A stretch of DNA of 64,000 nt from Roridomyces roridus. Lineage: Eukaryota; Basidiomycota; Agaricomycetes; Agaricales; Mycenaceae. This document shows, piece by piece, positions 1 to 10,542 of this stretch (position 1 is its first letter; each line of letters opens with the position of its first letter). Below the pieces are notes generated by a model, which did no database searches, had not been told where the DNA came from, and saw only the letters and a program-made list of their open reading frames with translations. The translations under genes were made by a program, and so were the position numbers. The stretch spans positions 744,001 to 808,000 of the forward strand of contig JARKIF010000022.1 of assembly GCA_029378245.1 (NCBI GenBank). The letters are read 5' to 3'.

Positions 1-316
1 GCAAAAGGATGTTTAGTTCTGACGAAAGATTTGCGTGGCCCAGGCAAATGGCGCAACGGTGAAGTAAGTTCGCGGTAGAGCCACTGTGCGGGAAGATGGA
101 CTGTTCCGAGTCTCGGCTGCTCTTTCTTGACACGTTTGCTTCAATAGATTCAGACACTTTCTGGTAAATGAGGCAACCTATGAATACAACTGCAAATGAG
201 CCTTCTCTACCATTGGTACTTATCGTGTCAAGATCGAAATTGGAATTCGGAGCCGGCATGCCAATCAATGTCATCAGACACGGGAGCAATCTGTCTTTTC
301 TTCTCCCGTCATCCTC

Positions 317-1183
317 ATGCCGCACAAACGCGCCAAACGCTCCGTCCGCGTCCAGCAACGATCCCAAAAGTACGTCCAAGTCACTTCCTACCTCAAGCCT
401 GTCTTGTAACTCACCGGATCCACTCAGTGGAACTGACCTCGCACCTGGCCGTGGCGCCCAAACCCAAGACGACGAGGCACTACCAAAGTCCTTCCTGCGA
501 GCGCTCAACGCCGACAAGGTAAGGACGGAGTTTCGTGCGAAGCGCAAGCTGCGTGATGAGGTTGGCGATGGAGATGGGAAGAAGGCGTCGAAGCGGCGCA
601 AGGTGGAATCGGTGGCTGATGCGAAGATACGTCCTGGAGAGACGTTGGGGCATTTTAACAAGTGCGTCGTCCAGTTTCACACTCTTTTGCTCTTTTTCCT
701 GAAACTGCCTTCAGACGAATCGAGGCGGATATGAGACCGCTCGTACGGGACGCCGTCCAGTCGTCGCGGGCCACGCAGCGAGTTGCCAAGAAGGACAAGT
801 CGTCTACGCCCTCTACCAAGCCCTCAAATATCTCCTCCGATACCTCTGCAACTTCCAAAAAACCCACAAAACAGCCGCCCCCCTCCACCCCTCCCGTCGA
901 CAAATACGCCCACCGCCCCAAAGAGTTCCTACACACATCATCATCCGCTCCACGCAGGCTGAACGACATCGCTATGGCTCCACCTGACCTTTCTGCCTCT
1001 GGATTCGCACGTAAAGCGTCCTCTGCCAAGAATGGGAGCGGGAAGAAGACGAAAGCTGAGGCGCTTCTCTCACCGGCGCAGGCCTTGCAGATGGCCAAGG
1101 CGAGAGAAGAGGCGGTGGCCAGGTATCGGGAGTTGAAAGAGAAGCGGAGGAGGGAGGCGGGGAGGCAGCATGGGGAGATATAG
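317..1183 (+). CDS. CCDC137-like nucleolar protein (251 aa, 3 exons)
   Basis: Three exons (317-369, 428-661, 715-1183) joined by 58- and 53-bp GT..AG introns give one 251-residue frame. The protein starts MPHKRAKRSVR, is Lys/Arg-rich throughout, has a conserved block near residues 33-46 (LPKSFLRALNADKV) and a central IRPGETLGHFNKRIE motif split by intron 2, and ends in a charged helix. This pattern matches a conserved basidiomycete family related to animal CCDC137, thought to be nucleolar and linked to ribosome biogenesis. The start was chosen because it is the only Met that splices into the conserved N-terminus. A decayed copy of its 3' part lies at 4.6 kb. The family call is from memory of the motif; the biochemical role is inference. 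Confidence 0.75.
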
Positions 1184-2125
1184 CGGTGCGTCGATTCGTT
1201 TTCGGTGGTTTACTACTCATACTCACCGAGTCTCCGACCACAGTAGCCTTTGACGTATCTACGGTTCACTGGTATTTCGCTGGCGAATCGATTCCCTCGA
1301 TTTAGACCGTCTCGTCCAATTCAACACAGATCCCTTGCGAATCGCATCTGTTTCTCTGTTTCCCCGCAGGCGGTATACTAGGCCATCCGCCGTTCTTTAC
1401 CACCCCTCCATGCAATTCTTTATAGATGTTTTCCGTCCTTCCACTGTCCAGAATCCACGGCTACAGGTGTCAACCACGTCAGCTGCACCCGGCGAGTCTT
1501 CAATTGGTCTTTGCCCGGGATCCAAGTCTAAACCATGAAGCATCGAATCCATTGTCGTGCTTCACAAGCAGATGTGCAGACGTTTGCGCTTCTCTGATGA
1601 GTATCGATCTCTGGCAAGAGTTGGGCAAGAACTCCGCTCGTTCGCTTCGGGCTAGACCCATTACAACACGGTCCAATCTTTTTGGATCTGCCCACGCAGC
1701 AATCTTGCCGCACTTGGTGCTCTTTCCTTCCTGGCCCACTTCTTCTGGAGCTGACAAGCGGCACTCAGATTCGGAGCATTGTTGGTACGTATTACTGTTG
1801 GATATTATTTGATATGTACCTCCAAGCTGCCTTAGATGAGGTTGCTTCCTGTTCAATTTTACACAAGAAACCCAGTTCCATTCGCCGACCTCACTCGGTG
1901 CAACACTGAAGCCGAGCGCTGTACTCGATGTGCTTCCTCACCACCCTATCGTCTATAGCCTCATGCTCCGGCAGTTCGTCTTGACCGGGTTCTATCGGTC
2001 CAATCGATTGCGGCGATGACCACTTGCCGCCCCCGACACGTACTCGAATTCCCCATTGCCACCTTCTAGCACCGTCTCCCCTACTATATAGGTCCGGCCG
2101 CGTCTTGCCTTGCCCCACCCATTCG
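1184..2125. other. Intergenic, no supported gene
   Basis: Several overlapping open frames occur on both strands between 1.33 and 1.9 kb, but none splices into a protein I recognise and none has a convincing start or codon pattern. The last 100 bases hold the promoter of the lectin gene, including a ctatatagg element about 40 bases before its ATG. Confidence 0.6.
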
Positions 2126-2989
2126 ATGTTCTTGAAAGCTCTTCATCTCGTTGTGCTCGCCCTCTCCCTCGTGCGCGCCGCGCCCAGCGTAGCGGTAAGC
2201 TCTTGCATGCATATCGTGCGCAGCCTAACAATTTCCGCGCTCTCAGGATACAAATGCCAGCCTCTCCGAAAGGGTACGTCGGCTCCATTGTACTGTCGCT
2301 CTGCACCATCCACTGACGGACGGATGTTCATAGTTCGCAATCCCCTGCGTCATGGTGAATGTCGGCATGAATGGGACGGCCTTCACATTTGACACGCCTC
2401 CGGACGATTCTGATCTTGAACTTCTCCTGCCCATGATCTGGAAAACTCCGAATCAAATTGTGCGTTCTGCCGTGGGGTGTCGCACTGTGGTAATAGGGAT
2501 TGACCAATTGAACTCCGCCTCTGGTAGTGGAACAGATGGAATGACCCCAAATCCGACAGTTGACTGTTCGAGAATCAGGGAACGGGCCAATTCTTGACTG
2601 TGAATCAGTCCAACGTACGTATCACTACCATCCTGGGCCCGCGGGTGCTAACATCTGGGATCGAAGGACCATATCATCACCAGCGACAACTTGGAAGCGA
2701 TAATGTTCTCGGTTGATCACGCTGGAGAGGGGCATCTCATTGTGCGTGTTCTCTTTTCGAATACTTGCGACTGGCTGACTGGATTGGACGAAACAGATCA
2801 AGCTTCCCGACGCAGACAAAGTGTTTGAAGCGATTTACGAAGGCACCAATACGGAATATGCACGGGTGAGTGAAGTTAATCCTTGCCTTCTTTGAGTTGG
2901 CTTTGACGTAGGCTCCCACTCAGGTCGCGCTGCGTCCTGCGAATGGTGGGAGAAACCAGCTGTGGAAGTTTACTTCTGGGTTGGATTGA
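2126..2989 (+). CDS. Secreted ricin-B-like lectin (about 161 aa, 7 exons)
   Basis: Seven short exons (2126-2194, 2247-2273, 2334-2459, 2573-2614, 2667-2741, 2797-2865, 2912-2989) all join in phase 0. Residues 1-18 form a signal peptide (MFLKALHLVVLALSLVRA, cut before APS). The rest shows beta-trefoil features: a GTGQFLTVNQ segment, a second repeat around HAGEGHLIIKLP, and a C-terminal NQLWKF, the Q-x-W signature of ricin-type carbohydrate-binding repeats. No catalytic domain is attached, so a sugar-binding extracellular protein is likely. The final acceptor could also be 12 bases later (2924). One domain only, shorter than typical three-repeat lectins; the family call is moderately sure. Confidence 0.62.
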
Positions 2990-3757
2990 TTCGGGCTGTG
3001 TCTGTAACATTGTGTTTTCGCTACTTCTATGTAGTTGAATCAACTTGAAACTCGGGTACTGGGCGGTGACAAAAACGCTTGGGAATCCGGTCGATGCGCT
3101 TCCCTTTATCTCTCCTCTGGATCACCGCCTCCCAAACATGGAGAATTTCCCGCGCGACCTTCTCTGTCAATGAGCCCATCGAGTAGGCACCCAAGGCAGA
3201 ATAGCCACGAGATCCCCACCGGATATAGCTCCGTCGTCTCCGAGTTCCCTGTCCAGTGTCCGAAACTCGACGATGGCACAACAGCTCTGTGGTAGATTCC
3301 GACGAATCTGTGTATATTTCCACCAACTTGTCAGAGAAACATTCACCTCGATACACGCTCCCAAGGCGGTGACAGCTACAGCACTTCTGCGCGTCGCACT
3401 GCTACAAACAGGCTCTGGGTGATTGTTCGTGACGCCTGCGGTCGATGGCCATGCACGTTACGATGTTGATCGGCCGACGGTTGAGACTCGCATGCATAGA
3501 GGATTGCCGTCCGCGAGCTTCGAATTCGGGTTGTCGCAGCCATTCGTTGGATGGAATCTGAAGCCTGCCCGAGAGCGCGTCGTGGCCACCGGAGGCTTGA
3601 GCAAAGAAAGGACAAGAACGCGATCTTGCCAATGGAGCGCGCCGAGGCCTTGAGGAGAAGAAAATGAAAAGGATCTATCATACATCTGAATACACTTCCT
3701 CTGTCCCCATTTAATCAGTATCCACGACCCAAGAGCGAATTGAACTGACCTTACTTC
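2990..3757. other. Intergenic, no supported gene
   Basis: About 770 bases between two genes whose 3' ends face each other. Open frames are present on both strands but none has a recognisable domain or consistent splice sites. I see no repeat or RNA gene. Confidence 0.6.
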
Positions 3758-4498
3758 CTACATACTCTTATCGACGTAGACCTTATTCTTCTTGTGCCAA
3801 TCTTCGAGGGAGTGGGTCCCGTACCCATCATATGTCTCCTTTGGTCCTTCGGGAAGCCGGACATATGCAGGCTTGCTGTCGTTCTTGATGCATACCTGGA
3901 ACACGACGATCTGAGCGAGGCGGGATAATAATGAATCGTACGGACCAGGACAAGCTTCTCAGGATCATATTTCTCGGGGCCCAGAGCTTCGGCGAGCGCT
4001 GCGTCGAGATTGTCGATCGCGGGAGCGAAAGGGTGGATGAGCTCGGGCCTGGAGTCTTATCAGCAAGATCAGATGCGGGGAACCATCTCACCAGCTCTCG
4101 TCGTACAACCAGAGCATAGTCGAGCATTTGGAGCAGAAATTTCGCTCAGAAGCCGCGATCCGCTGCTGGGGAGTGTCCCGGTCGAGGACGGCCTTGTACA
4201 CACTGCGACTCTGTCAATTCGGGACGCCTGTCTCCCCAATGAGGCCTACCTGATGTGCTCTTTGCCTTGTTCGATCTTTAGCGTCTCGGAATGGCCGCCC
4301 AGATTGATAGAGCCGCCGGGGCCAGCGACCTTGCGACATATCGAGCAAAGGCAAAGCTGGGCCGATTCAGTCGATCGACTGCGCATTTTTCTGCCAAGCA
4401 ACACACACCTGGTACGGAACCGGCGTACTCGACTTGAGACTAAACTTGACTGCGCCGCAATGGCAGCTTCCCTTGAGCAGCGCTCCGTCGGTGGGCAT
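3758..4498 (-). CDS. GFA/CENP-V family glutathione-dependent formaldehyde-activating enzyme-like protein (182 aa)
   Basis: Five exons on the minus strand (4409-4498, 4250-4356, 4092-4202, 3946-4048, 3758-3895) give 182 residues. The N-terminal zinc motif GSCHCGAVKF, the second CLCSICRK cysteine pair and a third NFCSKCSTMLW pair are the signature of the GFA/CENP-V fold, which binds zinc through these cysteines. The C-terminus (YGTHSLEDWHKK) is also typical of fungal members. Members are small cytosolic enzymes; glutathione or formaldehyde as substrate is assumed from the family name and not shown. Introns are 43-52 bp. The fourth intron is bounded by GTCCGT and TTCCAG and is the least certain junction. 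Confidence 0.85.
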
Positions 4499-4589
4499 GA
4501 TGCTGGTGTGGAGACAAGGTCGGTGCTTGCACGTGCCCCTGGTCCGTGCGCCATCGGCAATCAGGATGCCCCTCATGCATCAAACGGCG

Positions 4590-4826
4590 CTCTACCTCCA
4601 CCCTTCCGTCGACAAACACGCCCACCGCACATCGGAACCCACCCCTCGGGCACACAAAGCATCCTCTGCGAAGAAACGGAGTGGCAAGAAGGCCACAGCA
4701 CCGGCGCTGCAAATGATCAAGGCGGGAGGGAGGGAGAAGAGGAGAGGAGGAGGAGGGGATGGCCGTAGAGGTGCGTGCGTTCCTATTCAGTGGTTTGCTG
4801 CTCGTACTCACTCCAGTCCCGTGCAC
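4590..4826 (+). pseudogene. Decayed partial copy of the 3' end and flank of the CCDC137-like gene
   Basis: This stretch aligns with the 3' coding end of the gene at 317-1183 (from about position 886) and with its downstream flank to about 1232. Shared pieces include VDK-AHR, KASSAK-SGKK and ALQM, then the 3' flank GTGGTTT-CT-CTC-TACTCAC. It carries an internal deletion of roughly 80 bases and several frameshifts, so it cannot encode the parent protein. Because non-coding flank is copied too, it arose by DNA duplication and not from processed RNA. It lies about 90 bases upstream of the GFA gene start. Confidence 0.75.
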
Positions 4827-6037
4827 AGTGTATCTAGGGCTTGCTACTAGTACGGTCTACCATTCTGTGAGCGATTCGAATCAAATGTGGAGTCTCTGCC
4901 CACTCAATCCAATCGTCTCGTTAATCCGCCTTGAACGACTGGTATGTGCTTCTCCAGGATTGTGCCTGTCGGTTCTATGCTAAATAGATGACCAGCCGCA
5001 CTGCTGTTCTCTTTGAATTCTCCCTTTGAAGAGGTACGCCAGGCGTCTTCAACTTTTCGCAGCACGCTGTCCGATGTGCCCGTCGTGATGAATTGGAGCA
5101 ATTTGGAGGGAGGTGCTATGCTCGTTCGATTCGGGCCAGACAAATGACCATTCAAGTCCGCACTTTTTCGTTGAAGTGACGACCCGTTGTATGACCCATC
5201 CTGAAAGGTCGGTTTTCCCTTCCGAGTTGAATCGACCTTCTGGAGGGCGCAAGGTGCAAATATGCCGAGATCGTTTCGGTCCAGACTCCTCGGAACTCCA
5301 CAGCCCAGACGAGTATTTCCTTGCGACGGAGGACGCAGGCAGTGTATCATCACGCCTATAATAAGGTCTCCCACGGTTCTCACATCTCAACTCCGGAGCT
5401 CACTTGAACTTCCTCCGGCACCGAACCCAAGTTCTCGGATTCTCGGACTCCCTTACTCAAAAGAGTGTCACAGCGGACGATCATCTACGAAGGTTCAATC
5501 TATCGATTATGTCGGCTGTGATTTCTCATCTTCGAGCACGAGTTCTGACGGTGGTTCGATAAGTACCACTGTCCCTCTGGGCCTCCTGCACCTCTAGAAA
5601 TGGTGGTGAATCCCTGAATGCACACTTTCTCGCTTTGTCTACGGGTAATAGGTTCGGCCGCTGTTGATGGCATATCTTTTGATCTGCAGGCCCGAGGCGA
5701 TGAAGATGGCAACTGGAACTATTCCCAATTCAATGCTAAATCAAGTCATCATACCACGTTGCGTGTCTTGGGCGTCAGGATAAACGGCGTGCTCTGAAAC
5801 TTGCTCGCTGGCACGGCACTGGAGCTCGTCGTTTGGTATCGAGGACGACGCCACCTCAGCACCTGCTCCAAGTGAGCGTTCCTTGTTCTCGTTGCGGCAA
5901 ATCGCTTCCCATTGGGAGATTTACTGGTTTTCATTATTGTCCGTAGATCAACGACGTGCATATTTAGAGGCGAACCAGATTTTGGCGTCTTACACCGTCT
6001 CGCTCTCACATACGCCTGCGCCACAAAAAAAACCCTC
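4827..6037. other. Intergenic, no supported gene
   Basis: Open frames on the minus strand at 4904-5390 overlap in two phases, but neither has recognisable domains or splice structure. The last few hundred bases are the presumed promoter of the Zn2Cys6 gene. No repeat or RNA gene noticed. Confidence 0.5.
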
Positions 6038-6816
6038 ATGTCTGAAAGACACCCCCGTTCGCCCGAAGAGACGGTCGCTCGTGTCCCCATTGCCTGCACC
6101 CACTGCCGAAAACGAAAAGTTAAAGTGAGTTCAATACCGAAATTTGGTGGGTTTTCGGCTGAAGTTCTCAATCCAGTGCGTCACCCAGTCCTGCCAAGTT
6201 GTATGTCTCCGCTGTGAGCGCAATGGGCTACACTGCGAATACGTCGCCAGCGACAGACAAGCACGCTTTATAGGCTCATCCCAGGGACAAAGCTCATATA
6301 CTCCGCCATCATCCTCCAAGCAGGCACAACAGTCGCACAATAATTCATCGTTCCATTCTGCGCCGCCGTCGAGTGATCCACACCCGCGTATCAACACGAA
6401 TGTGAGTGGGCTGTATCGGCCGGCGCATCAACGCAGTCCAATGGCACCGATCTACTCGCCCTCGTCCTCCCTCGATATGCAACATCATCCGCCGGAAACG
6501 CAGCTCGTCGTCGGCAGTATCACGGCCACGCGGAGCGCGACGCCTCAATCAAGGGGGGATCAGCCGATCGCTCAAAATGATCACACCACTTCGTATCCGT
6601 ATTCTCAGCAGGGTGTTGCCACGGCGTACCCGGAGAGTTACGAGGCTTCGTATTCAAATCCAGGATATTACTGTGAGTACCCATAGTGGGTACTTTCATC
6701 TCTACTCCATGAATTGGTATACTGAATGGTTGGTAGTCCGTGCGCCGTCTGCTATAGGACAGCACCTTGCTACTGTGGTGCCCTTGGAAGTTGGAACTGA
6801 GCTATTTTTTCTTTGA
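6038..6816 (+). CDS. Short Zn2Cys6 (fungal binuclear zinc cluster) transcription factor-like protein
   Basis: Exon 1 (6038-6124) encodes ACTHCRKRKVK and exon 2 opens with the third cysteine, giving C-x2-C-x6-C-x8-C-x2-C-x6-C (residues about 20-48), the binuclear zinc cluster that binds DNA in fungal regulators. A basic KRK run sits between the second and third cysteines. The rest is Ser/Pro/Gln/Tyr-rich with no fungal_trans middle homology domain, so it is a short member typical of basidiomycetes. A strong GTGAGT donor at 6673 and acceptor before 6737 suggest a third exon ending at 6816; without it the frame stops at 6686 (198 aa). The start MSERHP directly precedes the cluster. Confidence 0.78.
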
Positions 6817-6958
6817 AAATATCGGACTCTATGCTCGACCTCTGCGAAAAACGTACAAACAGACCGTGTTCACATTTACAGTTGCGAGGCATCATTATTT
6901 TACTAGATACAGTATTCTAAACAATTAGCCAGATACTTCCGAAACATAGTACATCGCT

Positions 6959-9255
6959 CTAGGCCCGCCCAACAAAGTTGCGGATTGCTTGTATCGCGGA
7001 AGCCCTCACTGGGCCATCCTTCAGCGTACTCTCATACGCATCAATCTCAGCACGCTCGGCCGTGAACAGGTCGATATCACGCGCACTACGCCACTAATCC
7101 ATCGTTAATCCAAGTTCAACAGTGAGGCTGGAATCCGACAAACCTTTGTCCTCTTGGCGAATTTCCATGCGACGAAGACAATAGGCAGAACCGGGACCAA
7201 GGCGTACGAGAAGATGAACGTGAGGGTATTCCAGTGGCCTGGGAGGAATACTGCGTAGCCCGAGATGAAGATCATGGAGAAGCAAGCGATGAGGGCGTAG
7301 TATCTGGGGTTCAGAATGTCAGCATAGTTTTGAGTGAGAGTGATTTGAACATACGCGCAGAATGGTTGCCAGAAACCTCGTTGAGGAGGGTGGCAGTCTT
7401 GGGGGATGCCCTGGGCTTTCAGGGCCTGCAACGCGATGAGTTCAAATTAGAATCTGCAGAAGACGAGACATACCGCATGGTATCGCAGGTAAGAAAATGC
7501 AATCATAGCATAATTGGCCATCCCTCCTACTGTCGCAAACCGAGTCATCCTATTTCACCGGTCAGCATTCTGAAAGTAAACCGATAGAAATTGGGGCACT
7601 CACCACAACAAGACAATCGCTGACGGATGCGACAGCTGCAAAAACGCGAGGACCGAAAATAGTATGGCAAAGCACACGGCATTGACCGGCACACCCTGCT
7701 TATTACACCTCGCGAATATCCTCGGCATCCTACCCTCCAATGCAAGTCCGTACAGCGTCCGGCTCGTAATATAAACGAAGCTGTTTCCAGCAGAGAGGAT
7801 GGACAGCATAACGAGCGCGTTGACGACGTGCGCGAGGCCTCCAAGGCGCATGCGGACCATGGCAATGACGTACGGCGATGTGCCGGTGCCGGGGCGCACG
7901 GCGGTGATGCCGAGGAGGGAGGGGTCCGTGTATGGGACGAGGACGCCGACGGAGATGGCGCCGAGGATGAAGAAAAGGAGGCAGCGGATCATGAAGGATT
8001 GGAAACTACGCGGGAGGGTGCGTCGGGGGTGCGCTGCTTCGCCAGCCGTCATTGCGACGTATTCGGGGCCTGGATGAGAATTAGTTGGACAGTTTGGTTG
8101 AACCATTTGAGACCCACCGATCACGGTGAAGGATGCTTGGACTAGGCAGCTGAGAAACCCGAGGAATCGCCCGAGATCCCCGTCGTAAACATACTCTACG
8201 AAGGGCGTTCCCTGCCCGCGTTTAGTTCAAACTGTTTAAATGATCGGCAGGCACAATACTCACAGGAACCTTTGAACCTGAAATCAATTCGGTGAGCAAG
8301 TATTGGCAACTGTGTGGCTGAACTCACTGTCCCAGTTCCGAAATCCAAACGCGTCGTGCTGAGGATTTCCTCCCACCATCACGACGAATGTGAAGATGAG
8401 AAGTCCAACGATAAGGATGACCTTGCCGATCGAGAGCCAGAACTCCGATTCTGCACGGTACATCATCAGACGGCAGATCTTCAAGTACCTCTGCCGAACA
8501 ACTCACCGCCATAAAATCGAACCGCGAATAAATTCAACACGCTTTACATGAAGAATCAGTCATTCAAATTTCTGGAAACTTTATATGTTAAAACTCACGC
8601 GTATATGAGGATAATAAACACCACGACGGCCGCGACAGGAATCTTATCCGTCCAGAAATTGAGCATGAGGTTGAACGCGACTGTTTCGTAGGGGATGCCG
8701 AGGCCCATGGTTAGGACGAGATTGACGCCACTGCAGACTCCCAGTGCTTCATCAACGAAGCGATCGGCGAAGCGGACCTGTAGGAGTGTCAGACTGAGTG
8801 GAGAGTACAAGGGATACGACCAACGTATGGAGAGGAGATCGGAATCCATGTCACCATTTCAGCTGAGGAGCGCGTTAGATTCGCATTCTGAAACAATGAT
8901 GTGCACGCACATAAGCAGTTGTTCACTGCTAGCACGACGGTTGACCACAGAAGAAACGCGAGGAGGAGACTCGCAGGGCCGCCGATGGGAAGATTAGAGC
9001 CGATCTGGACGAAGAGGACGGTGCCGATCGTGCCTGAGTGGAAGTTTAATCGCTATTGTTCAAGATAACGAAGGTTTCGCACCACCGATGCCGATCAGCT
9101 GGACGTGTCTTCCCTGGTGCTCATCAGACGAAGCAGAAAGAATGCGAGGATTTACTTACCCTCAAGGTTCTGCGCGTCTGGTCTGGGCTCACCGACTCGA
9201 CATCGGTTTCAGATCCAGAGGACTTTTCGACGGAGGGGGTCTTCCCGAGGTCCAT
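6959..9255 (-). CDS. Amino-acid permease, APC superfamily (fungal YAT type)
   Basis: About eleven minus-strand exons span 2.3 kb. Exon 1 (9160-9255) encodes a 32-residue Ser/Asp-rich cytosolic N-terminus. The next exons give the conserved LIGIGGTIGTVLFVQIGSNL region leading into membrane helix 1. Hydrophobic helices follow, including SLLLAFLLWSTVVLAVN and VAAVVVFIILIYA, then GPEYVAMTAGEA, a signature of fungal amino-acid and GABA permeases, and NSFVYITSRTLYGLALEG. The C-terminal tail ends in ERAEIDAYESTL before TAG at 6959. About 12 membrane helices are expected in the plasma membrane, driving proton-coupled amino-acid uptake; substrate cannot be told. It is divergent from the Stealth gene at 10.5 kb. 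Exact middle exon edges are not all resolved. Confidence 0.85.
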
Positions 9256-10542
9256 TGGAGATGTAGAGTGGGGGAGGATATGTCGACGGAGGGATCTCGG
9301 TAAGGATAGTCAAGCAGGCCGAACGCACCTCTCTTTATACTTGGCAGAGGCGTAAAGTTAGCGGGTCAGGGAAAAATCTGCCTCGGCGACTCGACGACGG
9401 GGTAATCACCGTAGCTAGCCGCCCGGCTAACTGGCCTGTTGAATTGAAATGTATTTTTTGATACGACCGAAGACAATTAGAATGCCGGCGAAAGCTTATC
9501 TCTCCGCCGAGACGAGGTCGTCTGGCATCCGTATCACGATGATCATCTGCATTCTACATACGCTCTTGAGACCCTCCATGTTGGCTGCATGTCGCCAGGT
9601 TCCAGCTCGGTATCGCAGCAGTTACTTATGCATGCCGGTCATCAAACACATCTTCGGCTGAGCGGGGTTTAAAGCGGGATCTCGCAAGTGACATACGATG
9701 AGGTATTCCCGCTACAAAAAAATGACCGAGTCCTTCCTCAATTCTATTGGCTTTGCGGTGCAAAGAACTCAGCGGTAATCTAAAGGGCGAATATTATTGA
9801 ATGCCCGCGCGGGAGAAACACGCGGATACGCCTCGGCATCGCGGCAAGCACCTTTGGCAACGGCATTCCGCACTACAGATTTGCGGCGGCACTGCGGCAA
9901 ATCATTACATTCGGGCATTTTATTGCGGCGCGCGGGTACTTGACAATTGACTGCATTTGAACCAATTTCATACATCCTGTCCTCAACTACGACTCTGTCC
10001 ACATAGTTTTTTTCAACGCGGAATCCTCGGGCAATCATTGATCCCAGGAGAACATCAGGTAATTGACCATCTTAGCCGACGCAAAACTGACTTTGCGGAT
10101 AAGTAGCCTCCGGCCAATTACTGCATCTCAACCGGTATCCAACTAATTGCATTCATCATTCATTTTGCATGTAGAACTCTCAAACCTCAACGAGAACCCG
10201 TGGCAGCGTACGTATACACGGCAACCACCCAGGACGGAAACACCGACAGTGAATGCAAAGCCAATGCAAAGCGGCAACCGGTTTCTCACCCGGCAACTGA
10301 CAATTGAGTTGCCGATCTTTTCTGCCCGTGGCTTGGGGAGCGCTTGTTCCATCTCTCCGAATTCGGCCGGCTCCAATGGAGCCGGTATGCCTCCTGCATT
10401 GAACTTGAAGGCAGCCGGATTCCGTGCTGCCGAGCCAATGCCGAGCTCGAGAATCAGGGCCATCAACCGCTTATTGTTTCAATCCGTCAATCAGTCACGC
10501 GTCATCACATCATGACATGTCCCTCCCTCTCCTCCTCCTCGC
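9256..10542. promoter_or_regulatory. 1.29-kb divergent spacer between permease and Stealth gene
   Basis: The two flanking genes are head to head, so this stretch holds both promoters. No ORF in it looks real. It contains several short palindromes: an 8-bp inverted repeat CGGCAACT/AGTTGCCG at 10291-10314, and a near-palindrome CCGGCTCC-ATGGAGCCGG around 10368-10386. CGGCAA-type motifs recur near 9.9 and 10.27 kb. Whether these bind a regulator is unknown. Confidence 0.5.

Noticed and set aside
1500..1856. 118-codon minus-strand frame with Arg/Ser-rich product
   Set aside because: Overlaps open frames on the other strand, lacks recognisable motifs and has no supporting splice structure.
4904..5390. 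Two overlapping long minus-strand frames
   Set aside because: No start context, domain or splice sites; codon content does not differ from neighbouring non-coding frames.
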